Counted from the stretch's first letter, positions 7,690 through 16,720 are shown. The stretch: DNA of 46,196 nt from Gammaproteobacteria bacterium (GCA_016218405.1 JACREE010000083.1:1-46196); one strand, 5' to 3'. Translations and numbers: made by a program. Notes: generated by a model from the sequence alone, not told the origin.

Positions 7690-8666
7690 TAGATGTGTGG
7701 TGTAAAAAGTTGAAAGTGTGGGCTCAGTGTATCGGCTATCTCTTGATATACAGTTTGCTGTTCAGGACGAAATAATAAGTGAATATTGGGTCCGGCGTCC
7801 ATGGTGACGAGGGGTCCATCTTGATGGATGTGCCAGTATTCTCGCAATAGATGGAGGGCCATCATCGTGCCGGGTAAAAAATAACCAAAGGGAGGCGTGG
7901 CTGTTTCAAATAAAGCATGCATGTCCCAAAATTCTTGCCAAGTCAGTTGATAGGCACGAAACCAATCTTGTTGTTGCAAGGCGTGAATCAATTGTGTGAG
8001 ACGTGTTTGAGCGCGTTGTGGTCTGTTTTCAAATTGTAAACTGGTGAACACTGCTTGATGAGCTTGGCTCGAAGAGACTTTTTTCTGTGCTTGACTCACG
8101 ATGACGGTCATGTGTCGCAAACTGGGATAAGGTAGGGGCAGGGCTTCTGCGTAATCTTGTTGCCATAAGGCAAAAGGTTCGAAAAAAGAACGACAAGAAG
8201 AGCCAGAACCTTGTCGGCTAAGTGCGCTCAAGTCTTGTATCGAGGGCAGTGGCCGATTTTGTTGTTCACAAATGGCTTGAACAGCACAACGTGTGAGCGC
8301 AGCAAAGCTAGATGCCGAGCTGGCTAAACCGCAAGAAGCCGGAAAATTATTGGATGAACGTACGTAAAAACAAGCTGAGTAATGAAATTGTTTTTTAATG
8401 AAGCTTAAGTGTGACAAAAACCGTGTTTGCTCTTGTTCATTGAGGGCAAGGGGTGTGTGCCCAGGCAAGGGTTGCCACTGATCGCAAGACGTGCTGCTGT
8501 GTTCAAGTTCCACAAAGGATTGAAGATGGTTGAGTGTATAAGAAAGTGAAGGATTGGTGGGGGTGTTGCGCGTGTTATTAGGATGGGAGAGGACATTGTT
8601 ATTCGCTGATTTTCCCATGTATTTAATAAGAGCAATGTTGGCGGGGGCGCTGGCAAACCATGTCAT
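7689..8666 (-). CDS. mvaD: Diphosphomevalonate decarboxylase
   Basis: It converts 5-diphosphomevalonate to isopentenyl diphosphate, CO2 and phosphate using ATP. The 325-residue protein has the family signatures APANIALIKYMGK (usually NIALIKYWGK; Trp is Met here), CGLASSASSFAAL around residue 112-124, RQGSGSSCRSFFEPFALW, and MDAGPNIHLL near residue 289 with the catalytic-site Asp. The length matches the family. It overlaps mvaK2 upstream by ATGA and mvk downstream by one base, so translation is probably coupled across all three kinase-fold genes. Confidence 0.92.
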   Translation of the reverse strand: MTWFASAPANIALIKYMGKSANNNVLSHPNNTRNTPTNPSLSYTLNHLQSFVELEHSSTSCDQWQPLPGHTPLALNEQEQTRFLSHLSFIKKQFHYSACFYVRSSNNFPASCGLASSASSFAALTRCAVQAICEQQNRPLPSIQDLSALSRQGSGSSCRSFFEPFALWQQDYAEALPLPYPSLRHMTVIVSQAQKKVSSSQAHQAVFTSLQFENRPQRAQTRLTQLIHALQQQDWFRAYQLTWQEFWDMHALFETATPPFGYFLPGTMMALHLLREYWHIHQDGPLVTMDAGPNIHLLFRPEQQTVYQEIADTLSPHFQLFTPHI

Positions 8667-9532
8667 AGTGATAAACCTGAGGCGATATCATTTTGATTGC
8701 TTAAGTAAAGCAAGCCTTGTTTTTTGATCCAATCATGCAATGCTGCTTCATGATTTTTTTCTAAGACAATGAAGAGCACGTCGCTGCCGAGTGCACCACA
8801 GCCTTTTGCTGCTTTTACGCCTGTTACTTTTTTTAAAGAATTTAATAAACGAAGCGTATGTGTGGCAGTGAGTTGGTGATGACGAAGTAAGCGTTCATAT
8901 TTATTAATGGTGTGACAAAATTCATCAGCATCACGGTTGTCTAATGCGTCGAGCGCTTGATTGACGATGTGTTTGAAAGCATCTAATGAAAAATTAAGTT
9001 GTAAGGCTTGTAGGTGTTCATGTGTTTTAATTTTATTTTTAGTGTGAACGAGATGAAAAGAAAGCGTTTCTGCGAACGGCCAATCATAAGGGATAACTTC
9101 TCTTTTTTCAGCGTCCCAGGCTAACATGCCACCCACCGCTTGTGCGACTAAATCAGCACCGCTGGGTGGATAACCTTCGCCGTGCCAGGCGATCGCTTGA
9201 TAGGTGTCTAGTAGTTCATCCAACGAAAAAGCATGATTTTGTTGTTGATTATATAAGGTAAAAAGTAAAATAAATTGCGCGCTAGAAGCACCCAATCCGC
9301 CTATGCCATGAAAAGGATCGATGAAGGTAATGTGTTGCGTAGAAAAAAAATCAAAATGTTGTTGATAGAAAAGTCCGGCAGGGCTTTGAGGAGCAATGCC
9401 TGAGAGTTGCGGAACACCTTTGCTGACCACTAATTTAAAAAAAGGAGTATGAGTGAAGAGTAGGGCTGTGCCTTGTTCAAGCACAGCATATTCACCCAAG
9501 ATAAAGTTTTTGGCGGGGACACTCAGTTTCAT
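8663..9532 (-). CDS. mvaK2: Phosphomevalonate kinase-like GHMP kinase
   Basis: The expected role is phosphorylation of 5-phosphomevalonate to 5-diphosphomevalonate, the one pathway step not otherwise covered. The protein has 289 residues, shorter than the roughly 350-370 of Gram-positive MvaK2. GHMP motifs are present: VPAKNFILGEYAV at the N-terminus, GGLGASSAQF at 78-87, GEGYPPSGADLV, and a glycine loop GCGALGSDV at 244-252, where GxGGGD is more usual. The EYAVLEQG pattern is typical of phosphomevalonate kinases. It lies three bases after mvaA. The assignment rests partly on its position in the operon; a different GHMP kinase substrate cannot be excluded. Confidence 0.8.
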   Translation of the reverse strand: MKLSVPAKNFILGEYAVLEQGTALLFTHTPFFKLVVSKGVPQLSGIAPQSPAGLFYQQHFDFFSTQHITFIDPFHGIGGLGASSAQFILLFTLYNQQQNHAFSLDELLDTYQAIAWHGEGYPPSGADLVAQAVGGMLAWDAEKREVIPYDWPFAETLSFHLVHTKNKIKTHEHLQALQLNFSLDAFKHIVNQALDALDNRDADEFCHTINKYERLLRHHQLTATHTLRLLNSLKKVTGVKAAKGCGALGSDVLFIVLEKNHEAALHDWIKKQGLLYLSNQNDIASGLSL

Positions 9533-9535
9533 TTT

Positions 9536-10858
9536 TTATTCAGACTCGCTCATGGCTAAATGGGGGTAGAGCGCTTTATTACGTAGTTCACGCAATATAT
9601 CGATGGCATTGCTCAGTGTGATGCGCTGACGTAGCAGCAGCACTTCTTCTAAACGTTTTTTGACAAGCGGAATTTCGCGACCTCGTGCACCGGCTTCAAG
9701 TGTTAAGTTAGAAATATGCAATTTCATGTGACCTTGAATAAAACCAAAAGTGGTAAGTGCGCGGATGGCACCTAAATTTTGCACCAAACCGACAGCAGCA
9801 ACGACACGACTGAGCTCATCTGCGCTCTCTACGCCGAGCATGTTAAGACACATTTTTGCGGTGGGATGCAAGCGTGTGACGCCGCCCACAATGCCCACCA
9901 TGATGGGTGCTTCGAGTTTGCCGATTAAATCATTGCCGCGCATTTCCCAATGTGTGATGGAAGTGTAGCGTCCCTTATGTGCTGCAAAAGCGTGTACACC
10001 CGCTTCGACAGCGCGCCAGTCATTGCCTGTTGCAATTAATACGGGATCCATGCCATTGAGAGCACCTTTATTGCTGGTGGCTGCACGATAAGGATCAGAT
10101 TCTGCAAAAAGAGAGGCTTCTGCAATGCCTTCAGCAATTAGGGGATCCACGTTGTGAATCACAACATGGGCACGTGTGATTTTAGTGTCGCATAAGTTAG
10201 AGAGAATACACATGCTTACGTGTTCTTGTGACAAGGTTTCGATCGGGTGTTTGAGAAATTCACAAATTTGTGTAATGAGATTGGCGCCCATGGCATTGCA
10301 TGTATTAACTAAGACATGTAACACCGCCATGCTGCTTTTGTCTGGACGCATGACATGACGTAACTGAAGATCTTTGACGCCGCCACCGCGCTTCACCATG
10401 TTGGCAGCGACTTCCGTGTTAGCCAAATTGATCAAATAGTTTTTGTTTTTTTCGAGAGTGATTTTAAGTTTTTCAAAATCGTGTACTTTGGCAAATTGAA
10501 TTTGTCCGATAAAATCTTCGCCTTGAATATCCGTGTGAATTTCGCCTGATTCACGAATCCATTTTGCATTTTTAGACAGTGCAGCGATGATAGAGGTTTC
10601 TTCTACGGCCATGGGTATCACATAGTCATGACCATCAACGCGAAAATTAGTTGCCACGCCTAAGGGTAATTGAAAATAACCAATGACGTTTTCAATGAAC
10701 TGTTCAGCTAAATTTGGCGATAAACCTTGATTTTGAGCCAGGTATTTCACATCGTCTGGTGTGAGTGCACCCATAGAAACAAGCCGAGATAAACGCTCAG
10801 GGCGAGTAAGCTTTGAAAAACCTTTAAATAGATCCCCTATTTTGTTTTTAAGTGCCAT
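9536..10858 (-). CDS. mvaA: Hydroxymethylglutaryl-CoA reductase, class II
   Basis: It reduces HMG-CoA to mevalonate with NAD(P)H. The 440-residue protein matches class II (bacterial) reductases: IPMAVEETSIIAALS near residue 81-95 with the catalytic Glu, NTCNAMGAN for the nucleotide-binding site, GNDWRAVEAGVHAFAAHKG, and GHMKLH at 376-381 with the catalytic His. It has no membrane anchor, as expected for class II. Although many class II enzymes are called degradative, its place in an operon that ends at IPP shows a biosynthetic role. It overlaps the upstream fni gene by 22 bases. Confidence 0.93.
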   Translation of the reverse strand: MALKNKIGDLFKGFSKLTRPERLSRLVSMGALTPDDVKYLAQNQGLSPNLAEQFIENVIGYFQLPLGVATNFRVDGHDYVIPMAVEETSIIAALSKNAKWIRESGEIHTDIQGEDFIGQIQFAKVHDFEKLKITLEKNKNYLINLANTEVAANMVKRGGGVKDLQLRHVMRPDKSSMAVLHVLVNTCNAMGANLITQICEFLKHPIETLSQEHVSMCILSNLCDTKITRAHVVIHNVDPLIAEGIAEASLFAESDPYRAATSNKGALNGMDPVLIATGNDWRAVEAGVHAFAAHKGRYTSITHWEMRGNDLIGKLEAPIMVGIVGGVTRLHPTAKMCLNMLGVESADELSRVVAAVGLVQNLGAIRALTTFGFIQGHMKLHISNLTLEAGARGREIPLVKKRLEEVLLLRQRITLSNAIDILRELRNKALYPHLAMSESE

Positions 10859-11892
10859 GTGTTGCTCTCCCGGAGTTGTTTGAGGGTGGCATTACCTGTG
10901 CAGAACAGTGCGACTTTTAATTCGTATTCATAGGTTTGCATGAGTGTCAGTAGCTCGTCTAGCCCTTTGAGTGCTGCATCCAAAATAGGTTTGGCATAAC
11001 CCACCAAAGTGGCACCCATGGCTAATAATTTGGCTGCATCCAAGCCAGAGCGAACGCCGCCTGATGCCCAAACTTCATAACGAGGATGAAGTTTTAATGC
11101 GGCTTCCAGGGCATCGACTGTGCTGATGCCCCAGTGTCGAAAGGTGTGTGCTGCTTGCGCGAGCAAGTGTTGGCGTGGGGAGCGTGCTCCCTCAATTCTG
11201 CCCCAGTGTGTTCCGCCCAATCCACTGACATCCACGGCAGCAATCGCTAACTCATTTAAACGTTGTAATGTGGCATAAGAAAATCCGCAACCTGTTTCTT
11301 TGACAATAACAGGCACAGGGAGATGACGAGCCAAGGTATCAAGGGCCTTGTAGCCGCCTTTAAAAAAAGGCGTACCTTCAGGCTGAAAACATTCTTGTAG
11401 GGGGTTGCAATGTACGATCATGGCTTGTGCTTGAAGTGCATCCACTAAGGCTTGAATCGCGGCGGGTTTGGTTTGAATAAGCTGGCTTAAGCCAATGTTG
11501 CCAAAGAGCAGTGCTTTAGGTGCAAGTTGTCGTAGCTTGGCGCTATTTTTTTTTTCTTCAGGATCGCTTAATTCACGACGTTGAGAGCCCACGCCCATGG
11601 CCCAGCCGCGGGTTTCGCAAGCCAGGGCCAGGAGGGTATTAATTTTATTTGCATGCGCGTGCCCTGCCGTCATGGAGCTGATAAAAAAAGGTGTGGGTAC
11701 AGCTGTACCTAAGGTGTGCGTGGCGAGATTTACTTCTGAAAAATCTAATTCGGGTAGGGCGGTATGCAATAAGGTAATGCGCTCCAGGCCGTGTGAACCC
11801 TCGGCTTGATGTTTGGGATCCAGTGCCAGTTCAATATGGTCTATTTTGCGCTGTTCAAATTGGTGAAAAGAGGGGTCGCGGCTTGTTTTCAT
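10837..11892 (-). CDS. fni: Isopentenyl-diphosphate delta-isomerase, type 2 (FMN-dependent)
   Basis: It interconverts isopentenyl and dimethylallyl diphosphate using reduced FMN. The 351-residue TIM-barrel protein has RKIDHIELAL near the N-terminus, FISSMTAGH, MGVGSQRREL, LFGNIGLSQL, VIVKETGCGFS, VDVSGLGGTHWGRIE and ASGGVRSGLDAAKLLAMGA, all typical of type 2 enzymes. It is the first gene of the mevalonate operon, with a promoter just upstream. The start is the ATG at 11890-11892, with a weak GAGAG ribosome site. Confidence 0.93.
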   Translation of the reverse strand: MKTSRDPSFHQFEQRKIDHIELALDPKHQAEGSHGLERITLLHTALPELDFSEVNLATHTLGTAVPTPFFISSMTAGHAHANKINTLLALACETRGWAMGVGSQRRELSDPEEKKNSAKLRQLAPKALLFGNIGLSQLIQTKPAAIQALVDALQAQAMIVHCNPLQECFQPEGTPFFKGGYKALDTLARHLPVPVIVKETGCGFSYATLQRLNELAIAAVDVSGLGGTHWGRIEGARSPRQHLLAQAAHTFRHWGISTVDALEAALKLHPRYEVWASGGVRSGLDAAKLLAMGATLVGYAKPILDAALKGLDELLTLMQTYEYELKVALFCTGNATLKQLRESNTWHLKTK

Positions 11893-11919
11893 GAAGGATT
11901 CACTCTCGAAGGACGGGAA

Positions 11920-11947
11920 ATTCTATCATCCAAGGGGGGATAGTCAA
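11920..11947 (-). promoter_or_regulatory. Promoter of the mevalonate operon
   Basis: Read on the minus strand, TTGACT and TAGAAT are separated by 16 bases, and TAGAAT lies 28 bases before the fni start. This is the only good sigma70-like pair found ahead of the five overlapping or abutting genes, so it probably drives the operon. Confidence 0.5.
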
Positions 11948-12025
11948 TTTACGGATAATTTGCTCAATAATAGCACAGGCCGGAGGGGCTTAAAAAGGCC
12001 ATCTTATTTTTGAGCTGTGTCATGG

Positions 12026-13147
12026 TTAATACCTTGCCGTGTTGGATGCTGTACTGGTTTGTGCTGCAGGAGAAGTAGCGTCAGCGTGTTGAACTTGAGG
12101 GCTTGGAGAAGCAAAGATGGAATGCCTTCTGGGGCGGAGGCTTAACCATTTTTCATGGACTCGCCGGGCCTTTTGTTCTCCTGAAGGTGTGTTCATTTGC
12201 ATATAACAAGTGGTTGCACGCCGTAAATACGCTTTGCCTTCTGCGGTTTGTTTGATTGAAATTAATAATTTTCCGAGTAACCAAAGGGGATCAGCGAGCC
12301 GACTGTTTGTATAAGTGTGACTTGTTCGAGTGGGGATGAGTTTTTCTCGGATACGGATGGATTCTCTTAAATCACGTATGGCAAGTTGAATTTGTTCGTT
12401 TGCGTTTTTTGAGTAATTTTCAGCAAATAATTGTTTAGCCCATTTTTCTCTGACGTGTGCGGTGTGATACAAATGTAAACTGTAATCTAGGGTTGTTTCA
12501 CGTTCACCCACAGAAACTTGGGTGAGCCATTGCTGTCTGATGCTTTCTAATTGTGGGAGTGCGACATCAAAATTCTTGGTCAGTCCAAAAGAAAGGGCAA
12601 GGTAGTTTTGCAGGGTGAGATGTACCTTTTCAAGCCCGATTTGTCCTTCGCTAAATTTAACTGACACTGAAAATACTTGCGAGGCTTGATTATATTTTTT
12701 TTGATATAAGTAAAATATGCCTAAGTCTTTTACAAAGTCCATTCGTACTTTTCGATGTGTTGCATCGTCTAAGTTGAGCCTGTTTAGAAAAGGCGCTCCC
12801 TTCATGTATATCTCTTCTGCTTCAGCGAAACGTTGTTTTTCACGTAAAGCGGTGGCTAACATATGACGTTGTCTGATAACAAAAACAGGATCTATACGTG
12901 TGATTTGTTCTGATTCGGCTTCGAATTTTTTTCCTGCTTCAATGGCTTCATCATAATAATTTAATTGTAAATAGGCGTTCATGATCCCGGCTTCTACTTT
13001 GAGTCTTTGTGGATCACCTTGTGGAAGGCTGGCGAGGGTTGCTTGGAGTCGTGGGAGGGTGTATCCCATTTCTTCCTGAAGGGTGGTGATTCTGTGTGTG
13101 GTGAACGAAGGAGTAGCAGAAAGTCTAAGTGATGGCCTGAGAAACAT
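12026..13147 (-). CDS. TPR-like helical repeat protein, function unknown
   Basis: The 373-residue protein is mostly helical, with tetratricopeptide-like pairs, for example YLQLNYYDEAIEAGKKF, ATALREKQRFAEAEEIYMKG, LYQKKYNQASQVFSVSVKF and LLGKLLISIKQTAEGKAYLRRA. The last 45 residues are a disordered tail rich in Ala, Ser and Thr. No signal peptide or enzyme domain is recognisable. TPR folds mediate protein-protein contacts. The gene stands alone between a terminator upstream and the mevalonate operon downstream, on the same strand. An effector or a cytosolic scaffold are both possible. Confidence 0.7.
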   Translation of the reverse strand: MFLRPSLRLSATPSFTTHRITTLQEEMGYTLPRLQATLASLPQGDPQRLKVEAGIMNAYLQLNYYDEAIEAGKKFEAESEQITRIDPVFVIRQRHMLATALREKQRFAEAEEIYMKGAPFLNRLNLDDATHRKVRMDFVKDLGIFYLYQKKYNQASQVFSVSVKFSEGQIGLEKVHLTLQNYLALSFGLTKNFDVALPQLESIRQQWLTQVSVGERETTLDYSLHLYHTAHVREKWAKQLFAENYSKNANEQIQLAIRDLRESIRIREKLIPTRTSHTYTNSRLADPLWLLGKLLISIKQTAEGKAYLRRATTCYMQMNTPSGEQKARRVHEKWLSLRPRRHSIFASPSPQVQHADATSPAAQTSTASNTARY

Positions 13148-13185
13148 AGGGGTTGCTCTTTGGAGAACGCGAAAGAAACAATATT

Positions 13186-13219
13186 AAAGAAAGCGTAGTA
13201 AAATCGCTACGCTTTCTTT
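13186..13219 (-). terminator. Strong hairpin terminator after the NTF2-like gene
   Basis: AAAGAAAGCGTAG (13186-13198) and its exact complement (13207-13219) form a 13-bp stem with an eight-base loop. On the minus strand the stem follows the NTF2-like stop by about nine bases and ends in TTT. The stem is symmetric, so it may also act on the other strand. Confidence 0.75.
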
Positions 13220-13227
13220 AGGGCCTC

Positions 13228-13668
13228 TTAGTTCAGGGTATCTAAATTGGCATAGGCGACGATGAGCCATGCTTTTCCTTGTTTTTGTAACACAGCCATG
13301 CGTCCAGCGGCTTGAGAGTTGATTGACAATTTGTCAATCATTTCTTGACCTTTGTCTTTGTAGGTGACAACGATGATGTTGCCACTTTGTGAAAATTTAA
13401 AATCAGTGAGATCATACGATTTCATCTGCAAATTTTTGATCAACTCGAGCTCGCCTGCCTTATTTCGTACGAGACCGTCTGTGTGAATAGAGACAAATTG
13501 AGGGGCAAGATAATGGCCTGCTTGATCTAAATCATGGTTTTTCATGGCAGAAAACCAATTTTCTATGATTTTTTGAGCAGTTTCATTCGTGTTGGGTTGT
13601 GCCCATGCGGTTGAAAACAGTAATAACGAGGCTAAGGCGATGCTTGATAAAGTCCGTTTTTTCATCAT
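13228..13668 (-). CDS. Exported NTF2-like (SnoaL/DUF4440-type) protein
   Basis: The first 23 residues form a signal peptide (MMKKRTLSSIALASLLLFSTAWA). The mature part of about 123 residues shows the cone-shaped NTF2 pattern: a first helix ENWFSAMKNHDLDQAGHYLA, then FVSIHTDG, an ELELIKNLQ helix, and paired strands ending in GKAWLIVAYANLDTL. Members bind small hydrophobic ligands or act as isomerases, but no catalytic residues can be assigned here. It is divergent from the alpha/beta hydrolase gene, with about 119 bases between the starts for both promoters. Confidence 0.7.
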   Translation of the reverse strand: MMKKRTLSSIALASLLLFSTAWAQPNTNETAQKIIENWFSAMKNHDLDQAGHYLAPQFVSIHTDGLVRNKAGELELIKNLQMKSYDLTDFKFSQSGNIIVVTYKDKGQEMIDKLSINSQAAGRMAVLQKQGKAWLIVAYANLDTLN

Positions 13669-13787
13669 TTCTTCCTGTGAAATAAGGGTTGGAAACTAAT
13701 TCAAGAATAAAAACGAAGGAATGTCAAACCAAAGGAGCGGTTTTTTTGCAAAGGCATGGTATATCAAAACGAGTAAGGAACAAGATT

Positions 13788-14552
13788 GTGAAAAACAGTT
13801 ACGTATTGGTACATGGCGCCTGGCATGATAAAAGATGTTGGGATAAAGTCGCTTCTTTGTTAAGGGCGGAAGGACAAGAGGTATGGGCATGTCATTTTCC
13901 TGATTGTGAGCAGGGGAAAAATGAGATTTATTTAAATACGTATGTCGAAGAAGTGATTGCGTTGGCACGACGTTGTCAAGGTGATGTTGTTTTAGTAGGA
14001 CACAGTATGGCAGGTGCGGTGATTTCACAAGTTGCGGAAGCGGTGCCTGATGAAATTGCTGCGTTGATCTATGTGACGGCTTATATCCCTGAAACGGGGA
14101 GTTCTGTATTGCTTGAAACGCGAAAAACCAAACAGCCTTCCAAATTAGCAAGTGAATTTTGGGTGGATGATCAAAAGAAATTCATTGGATTGCATAAAAC
14201 GCCCAGGGTAAGAGATGTATTTTACAGGGGTTGTAGTCAACCAGAAGCAGAGCAAGCGCTTGCTTGTTTGCGACCTCAACCGCTAGGACCCATGAAAGAT
14301 GTTGTTAGATTGACGAAAGATAATTTTGGCCGAATTCCAAAGGTGTATATTGCCTGCCAAGAGGATGAGGTGCTGCCGATTGAAGAACAGCAGAGAATGT
14401 ATGAGCGTGTGGATGCGATGCGGGTGATTACTCTTCCTACCGGTCATTTTCCCTTGTTTTCACATCCTGAACTACTTTCTCGTACTTTGCTTGATCAGGT
14501 AGCACTTCTCCATGCTCAGGAAAGATCAATTTCATTGAGAGCAAGATTCTAA
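13788..14552 (+). CDS. Alpha/beta hydrolase, esterase type
   Basis: The 254-residue protein has the esterase/hydroxynitrile lyase-like pattern seen in salicylate esterase-type hydrolases: an oxyanion strand YVLVHGAWHDKRCWDKV at the N-terminus, the nucleophile elbow GHSMAG with Ser73, Asp193 in CQEDEVLP, and His220 in TGHFPLFSHPE. The start is GTG at 13788, chosen because AAGGAA lies seven bases upstream and the fold begins at once; an upstream TTG at 13689 would add 33 unrelated residues. No signal peptide is seen, so it is cytosolic. The methyltransferase that follows has its ribosome site overlapping this stop codon, so the two are probably cotranslated. The substrate is unknown. Confidence 0.82.
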   Translation: MKNSYVLVHGAWHDKRCWDKVASLLRAEGQEVWACHFPDCEQGKNEIYLNTYVEEVIALARRCQGDVVLVGHSMAGAVISQVAEAVPDEIAALIYVTAYIPETGSSVLLETRKTKQPSKLASEFWVDDQKKFIGLHKTPRVRDVFYRGCSQPEAEQALACLRPQPLGPMKDVVRLTKDNFGRIPKVYIACQEDEVLPIEEQQRMYERVDAMRVITLPTGHFPLFSHPELLSRTLLDQVALLHAQERSISLRARF

Positions 14553-14563
14553 GGAGTATCGTT

Positions 14564-15247
14564 GTGAAGAATGTTGTGGATTTTGATCGTTTTACAAAAA
14601 ATTATAATGTCTTGTTGGGAGAGGGTACGCGGTTTTTTTCGGCAGATGATGCTTATTTTGCAAAATATAAAATAGATATTGTTAGAAAACAAATTCTCTG
14701 TCCTATTTCGAGTATGCTTGAGTATGGGTGTGGAATAGGCCGTAATATTCCTTTTCTTCAATGCGCCTTTCCAACAGCTAAAATAGTGGGTTCTGATGTT
14801 TCTTCTGAGAGTCTCACGGTGGCAAGTGAGCAGTGTCCTGGTGTGATGTTTTTTCAAGAGAAAGATGAAGAAGAACCCAGGGAAGCGGTGGATTTGATTT
14901 TTGTTGCAAACGTTTTTCATCACATCCCACCCATTATGCGTGCCAAGGTCATGAAAAAACTATTTCATCGCCTAAAGCCGGGGGGGCATATTTTTTTATT
15001 TGAACACAATCCTTATAATCCTGTTACACGTCGGCTCGTCAAAGTGTGTCCTTATGATAAGGATGCGGTATTGCTTGCACCTTCTGAATTAAAAAATCAT
15101 TTAAAACAAGCGGGATTTTCGAATCTTCAGCAAGCGTTTTGCCTGTTTTTCCCTCCCAAATTTTCTCGATTGGTTTTGCTTGAATCATATTTAAGTAAAT
15201 TGCCTTTGGGGGGGCAGTATTGGGTAAAGGCAAAAAAATCAGATTAG
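14564..15247 (+). CDS. SAM-dependent class I methyltransferase
   Basis: The 227-residue protein carries SAM-binding motif I MLEYGCGIGRN (51-61), an acidic end of strand 2 (IVGSDVSSESL), motif IV VDLIFVANVFHHIPP and a post-motif LKPGGHIFLFEHNPYNP. The HNPYNP loop recalls methyltransferases acting on small molecules or lipids rather than DNA. The start is GTG with AAGGAG seven bases upstream, overlapping the preceding stop. It forms a two-gene operon with the hydrolase and converges on the next gene with a four-base overlap of the 3' ends. The substrate is unknown. Confidence 0.82.
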   Translation: MKNVVDFDRFTKNYNVLLGEGTRFFSADDAYFAKYKIDIVRKQILCPISSMLEYGCGIGRNIPFLQCAFPTAKIVGSDVSSESLTVASEQCPGVMFFQEKDEEEPREAVDLIFVANVFHHIPPIMRAKVMKKLFHRLKPGGHIFLFEHNPYNPVTRRLVKVCPYDKDAVLLAPSELKNHLKQAGFSNLQQAFCLFFPPKFSRLVLLESYLSKLPLGGQYWVKAKKSD

Positions 15248-16656
15248 GGCAAGGGATTTGACGATTTTTCTTTATCAAAAGAGGAAGAAATAAGTGTGCG
15301 CAGTTGTTCTTGTGTTCGAAGTTCAGGAGCTAATTTTTTCAGTTTGTTTGTTATTTTTTCTATTGTGGGAAGTTGTGTGGCAAGGTTTAGAACATCTTGC
15401 TCCTCGATGAGCCCCAAAGGTAAGTTTGATAAAGTTGAAAATGCATTTGCTAATTCAGGGTGTTGTGTTTGTAGTTCGCAGGAAATGAAACCCATTACAT
15501 TGCGTGTTAAGTTGCCGCCATCTTGAGAGATGCGTTCACCATAGAGGGCGTAAGCAAGGTTGTGAAAAACAGCTGAAGCATTGGCGATGGATTCAGCATG
15601 TTCAGAATGCTTGGTGAGAAATTTGATGAGTGTATTACCTTGCTGGCTATTTGGACCCAAATTTGTTTTGTGAAAATAGCTTATGATCTCAACAAAATGA
15701 TGAGCGTATTTGGGGTGGTCATGATGGAGTTTACGAATGGCGGGGTTTTCACGTACTTTCTTTTTCCCCAGCGTGTTGTCTAATTCTTTATAATGCATAT
15801 TGGATGTTCTATCGATGATGCCGCGCATCAGGCGTTGGCTAGGAGAATCAAAAAATCGTATGCTACCCGTTTGGGTATAACTTGTTTTTGCCAGGATAGC
15901 TGAGACGATTAAACCGGGCACAATGCCTGTCAATAAAGTAACGAGGATAAATAAAAATATTTTTACAGCAGGGCTTAAGCCGTGAGGGTGATGCAATAAA
16001 GAGCGGTAACGTGTATCAGCAAATTGGGCTGCAATGTGATGAATGTAGCTTTGGTCTCTGATTTCTTCGGGTGATTTTAGGATGGCTTCCCCTGCTGTTT
16101 TTAATGCGATTTTGATGAAGTAAAGCTCGATAAAGGTTTCAAAATGAGGAAGAGCGTGCCGGATAAGCTCGGCAGCGGCAAGCCTGTTCGAAGGAGAATG
16201 AGGCCTAGAGGAGGTGGTTGGAGATTCAGTTTGTTTTTTCAAATCGTCGATTTGTGTTTGCAAGTAGAGCAGAGAATGTAATCCTTGCGGTGGTGATTTA
16301 AGGGAGTTGAGTGCAGGGCAGATGGAAGAGTTTGTGGGCTCGGGGAGAGTAAGCGCTGTGCTGATCGAGGCAACAAAGGAAGAGAGTATATCCACTGCTT
16401 GTTGGGGTTGGTCTGTGCTGAAGTCGAAACTGAAATGAAAATGAGAGAAGAGTGGGCAAAGTGAATCACGTAAATGGCAAAAAAAATATCCCCCATCATT
16501 GAAAAGAATTTTACTCAGGAGCTTTTCCTGGCAGTAGTGGGCCGCGGAGTCTATTTTTAATGTGATTTGTTTATAATTAATGTCTGAGTATGTCAAAATG
16601 TATTTCCTCTCAGTAAAAAAGATTTGTCCTCGGAAAGTATGCCCCAGAGGGAGCAT
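15244..16656 (-). CDS. Unknown protein with one transmembrane segment, possible effector
   Basis: I do not recognise this 470-residue protein. One clear hydrophobic stretch of about 26 residues (AVKIFLFILVTLLTGIVPGL and onward) lies near the middle, around residue 230-255. The N-terminal half contains a Ser/Pro/Thr-rich linker (about 140-155), and the C-terminal half is helical and His/Asn-rich. There is no signal peptide. The start ATG at 16654-16656 is the first in frame; later starts are possible and the first 30 residues are poorly supported. It is divergent from the giant ankyrin gene across a MITE-like palindrome. Its size, single membrane span and neighbour fit an effector, which is inference. 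Confidence 0.6.
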   Translation of the reverse strand: MLPLGHTFRGQIFFTERKYILTYSDINYKQITLKIDSAAHYCQEKLLSKILFNDGGYFFCHLRDSLCPLFSHFHFSFDFSTDQPQQAVDILSSFVASISTALTLPEPTNSSICPALNSLKSPPQGLHSLLYLQTQIDDLKKQTESPTTSSRPHSPSNRLAAAELIRHALPHFETFIELYFIKIALKTAGEAILKSPEEIRDQSYIHHIAAQFADTRYRSLLHHPHGLSPAVKIFLFILVTLLTGIVPGLIVSAILAKTSYTQTGSIRFFDSPSQRLMRGIIDRTSNMHYKELDNTLGKKKVRENPAIRKLHHDHPKYAHHFVEIISYFHKTNLGPNSQQGNTLIKFLTKHSEHAESIANASAVFHNLAYALYGERISQDGGNLTRNVMGFISCELQTQHPELANAFSTLSNLPLGLIEEQDVLNLATQLPTIEKITNKLKKLAPELRTQEQLRTLISSSFDKEKSSNPLP

Positions 16657-16720
16657 GGCGGCCAGAGGGAAGCCTGGCGAATTGTAAACAGACCCTAAAA
16701 TTTCAAAAATATGCCTGAGT

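Noticed and set aside
13689-13787. 33-residue N-terminal extension of the alpha/beta hydrolase from TTG
   Set aside because: It is Lys/Arg-rich, unrelated to the family, and the GTG at 13788 has a well-placed AAGGAA and starts directly at the fold.
14549-14923. 124-residue minus-strand frame over the methyltransferase start
   Set aside because: Antisense to a well-supported gene; composition is not protein-like (Lys, His, Thr and Ile clusters).
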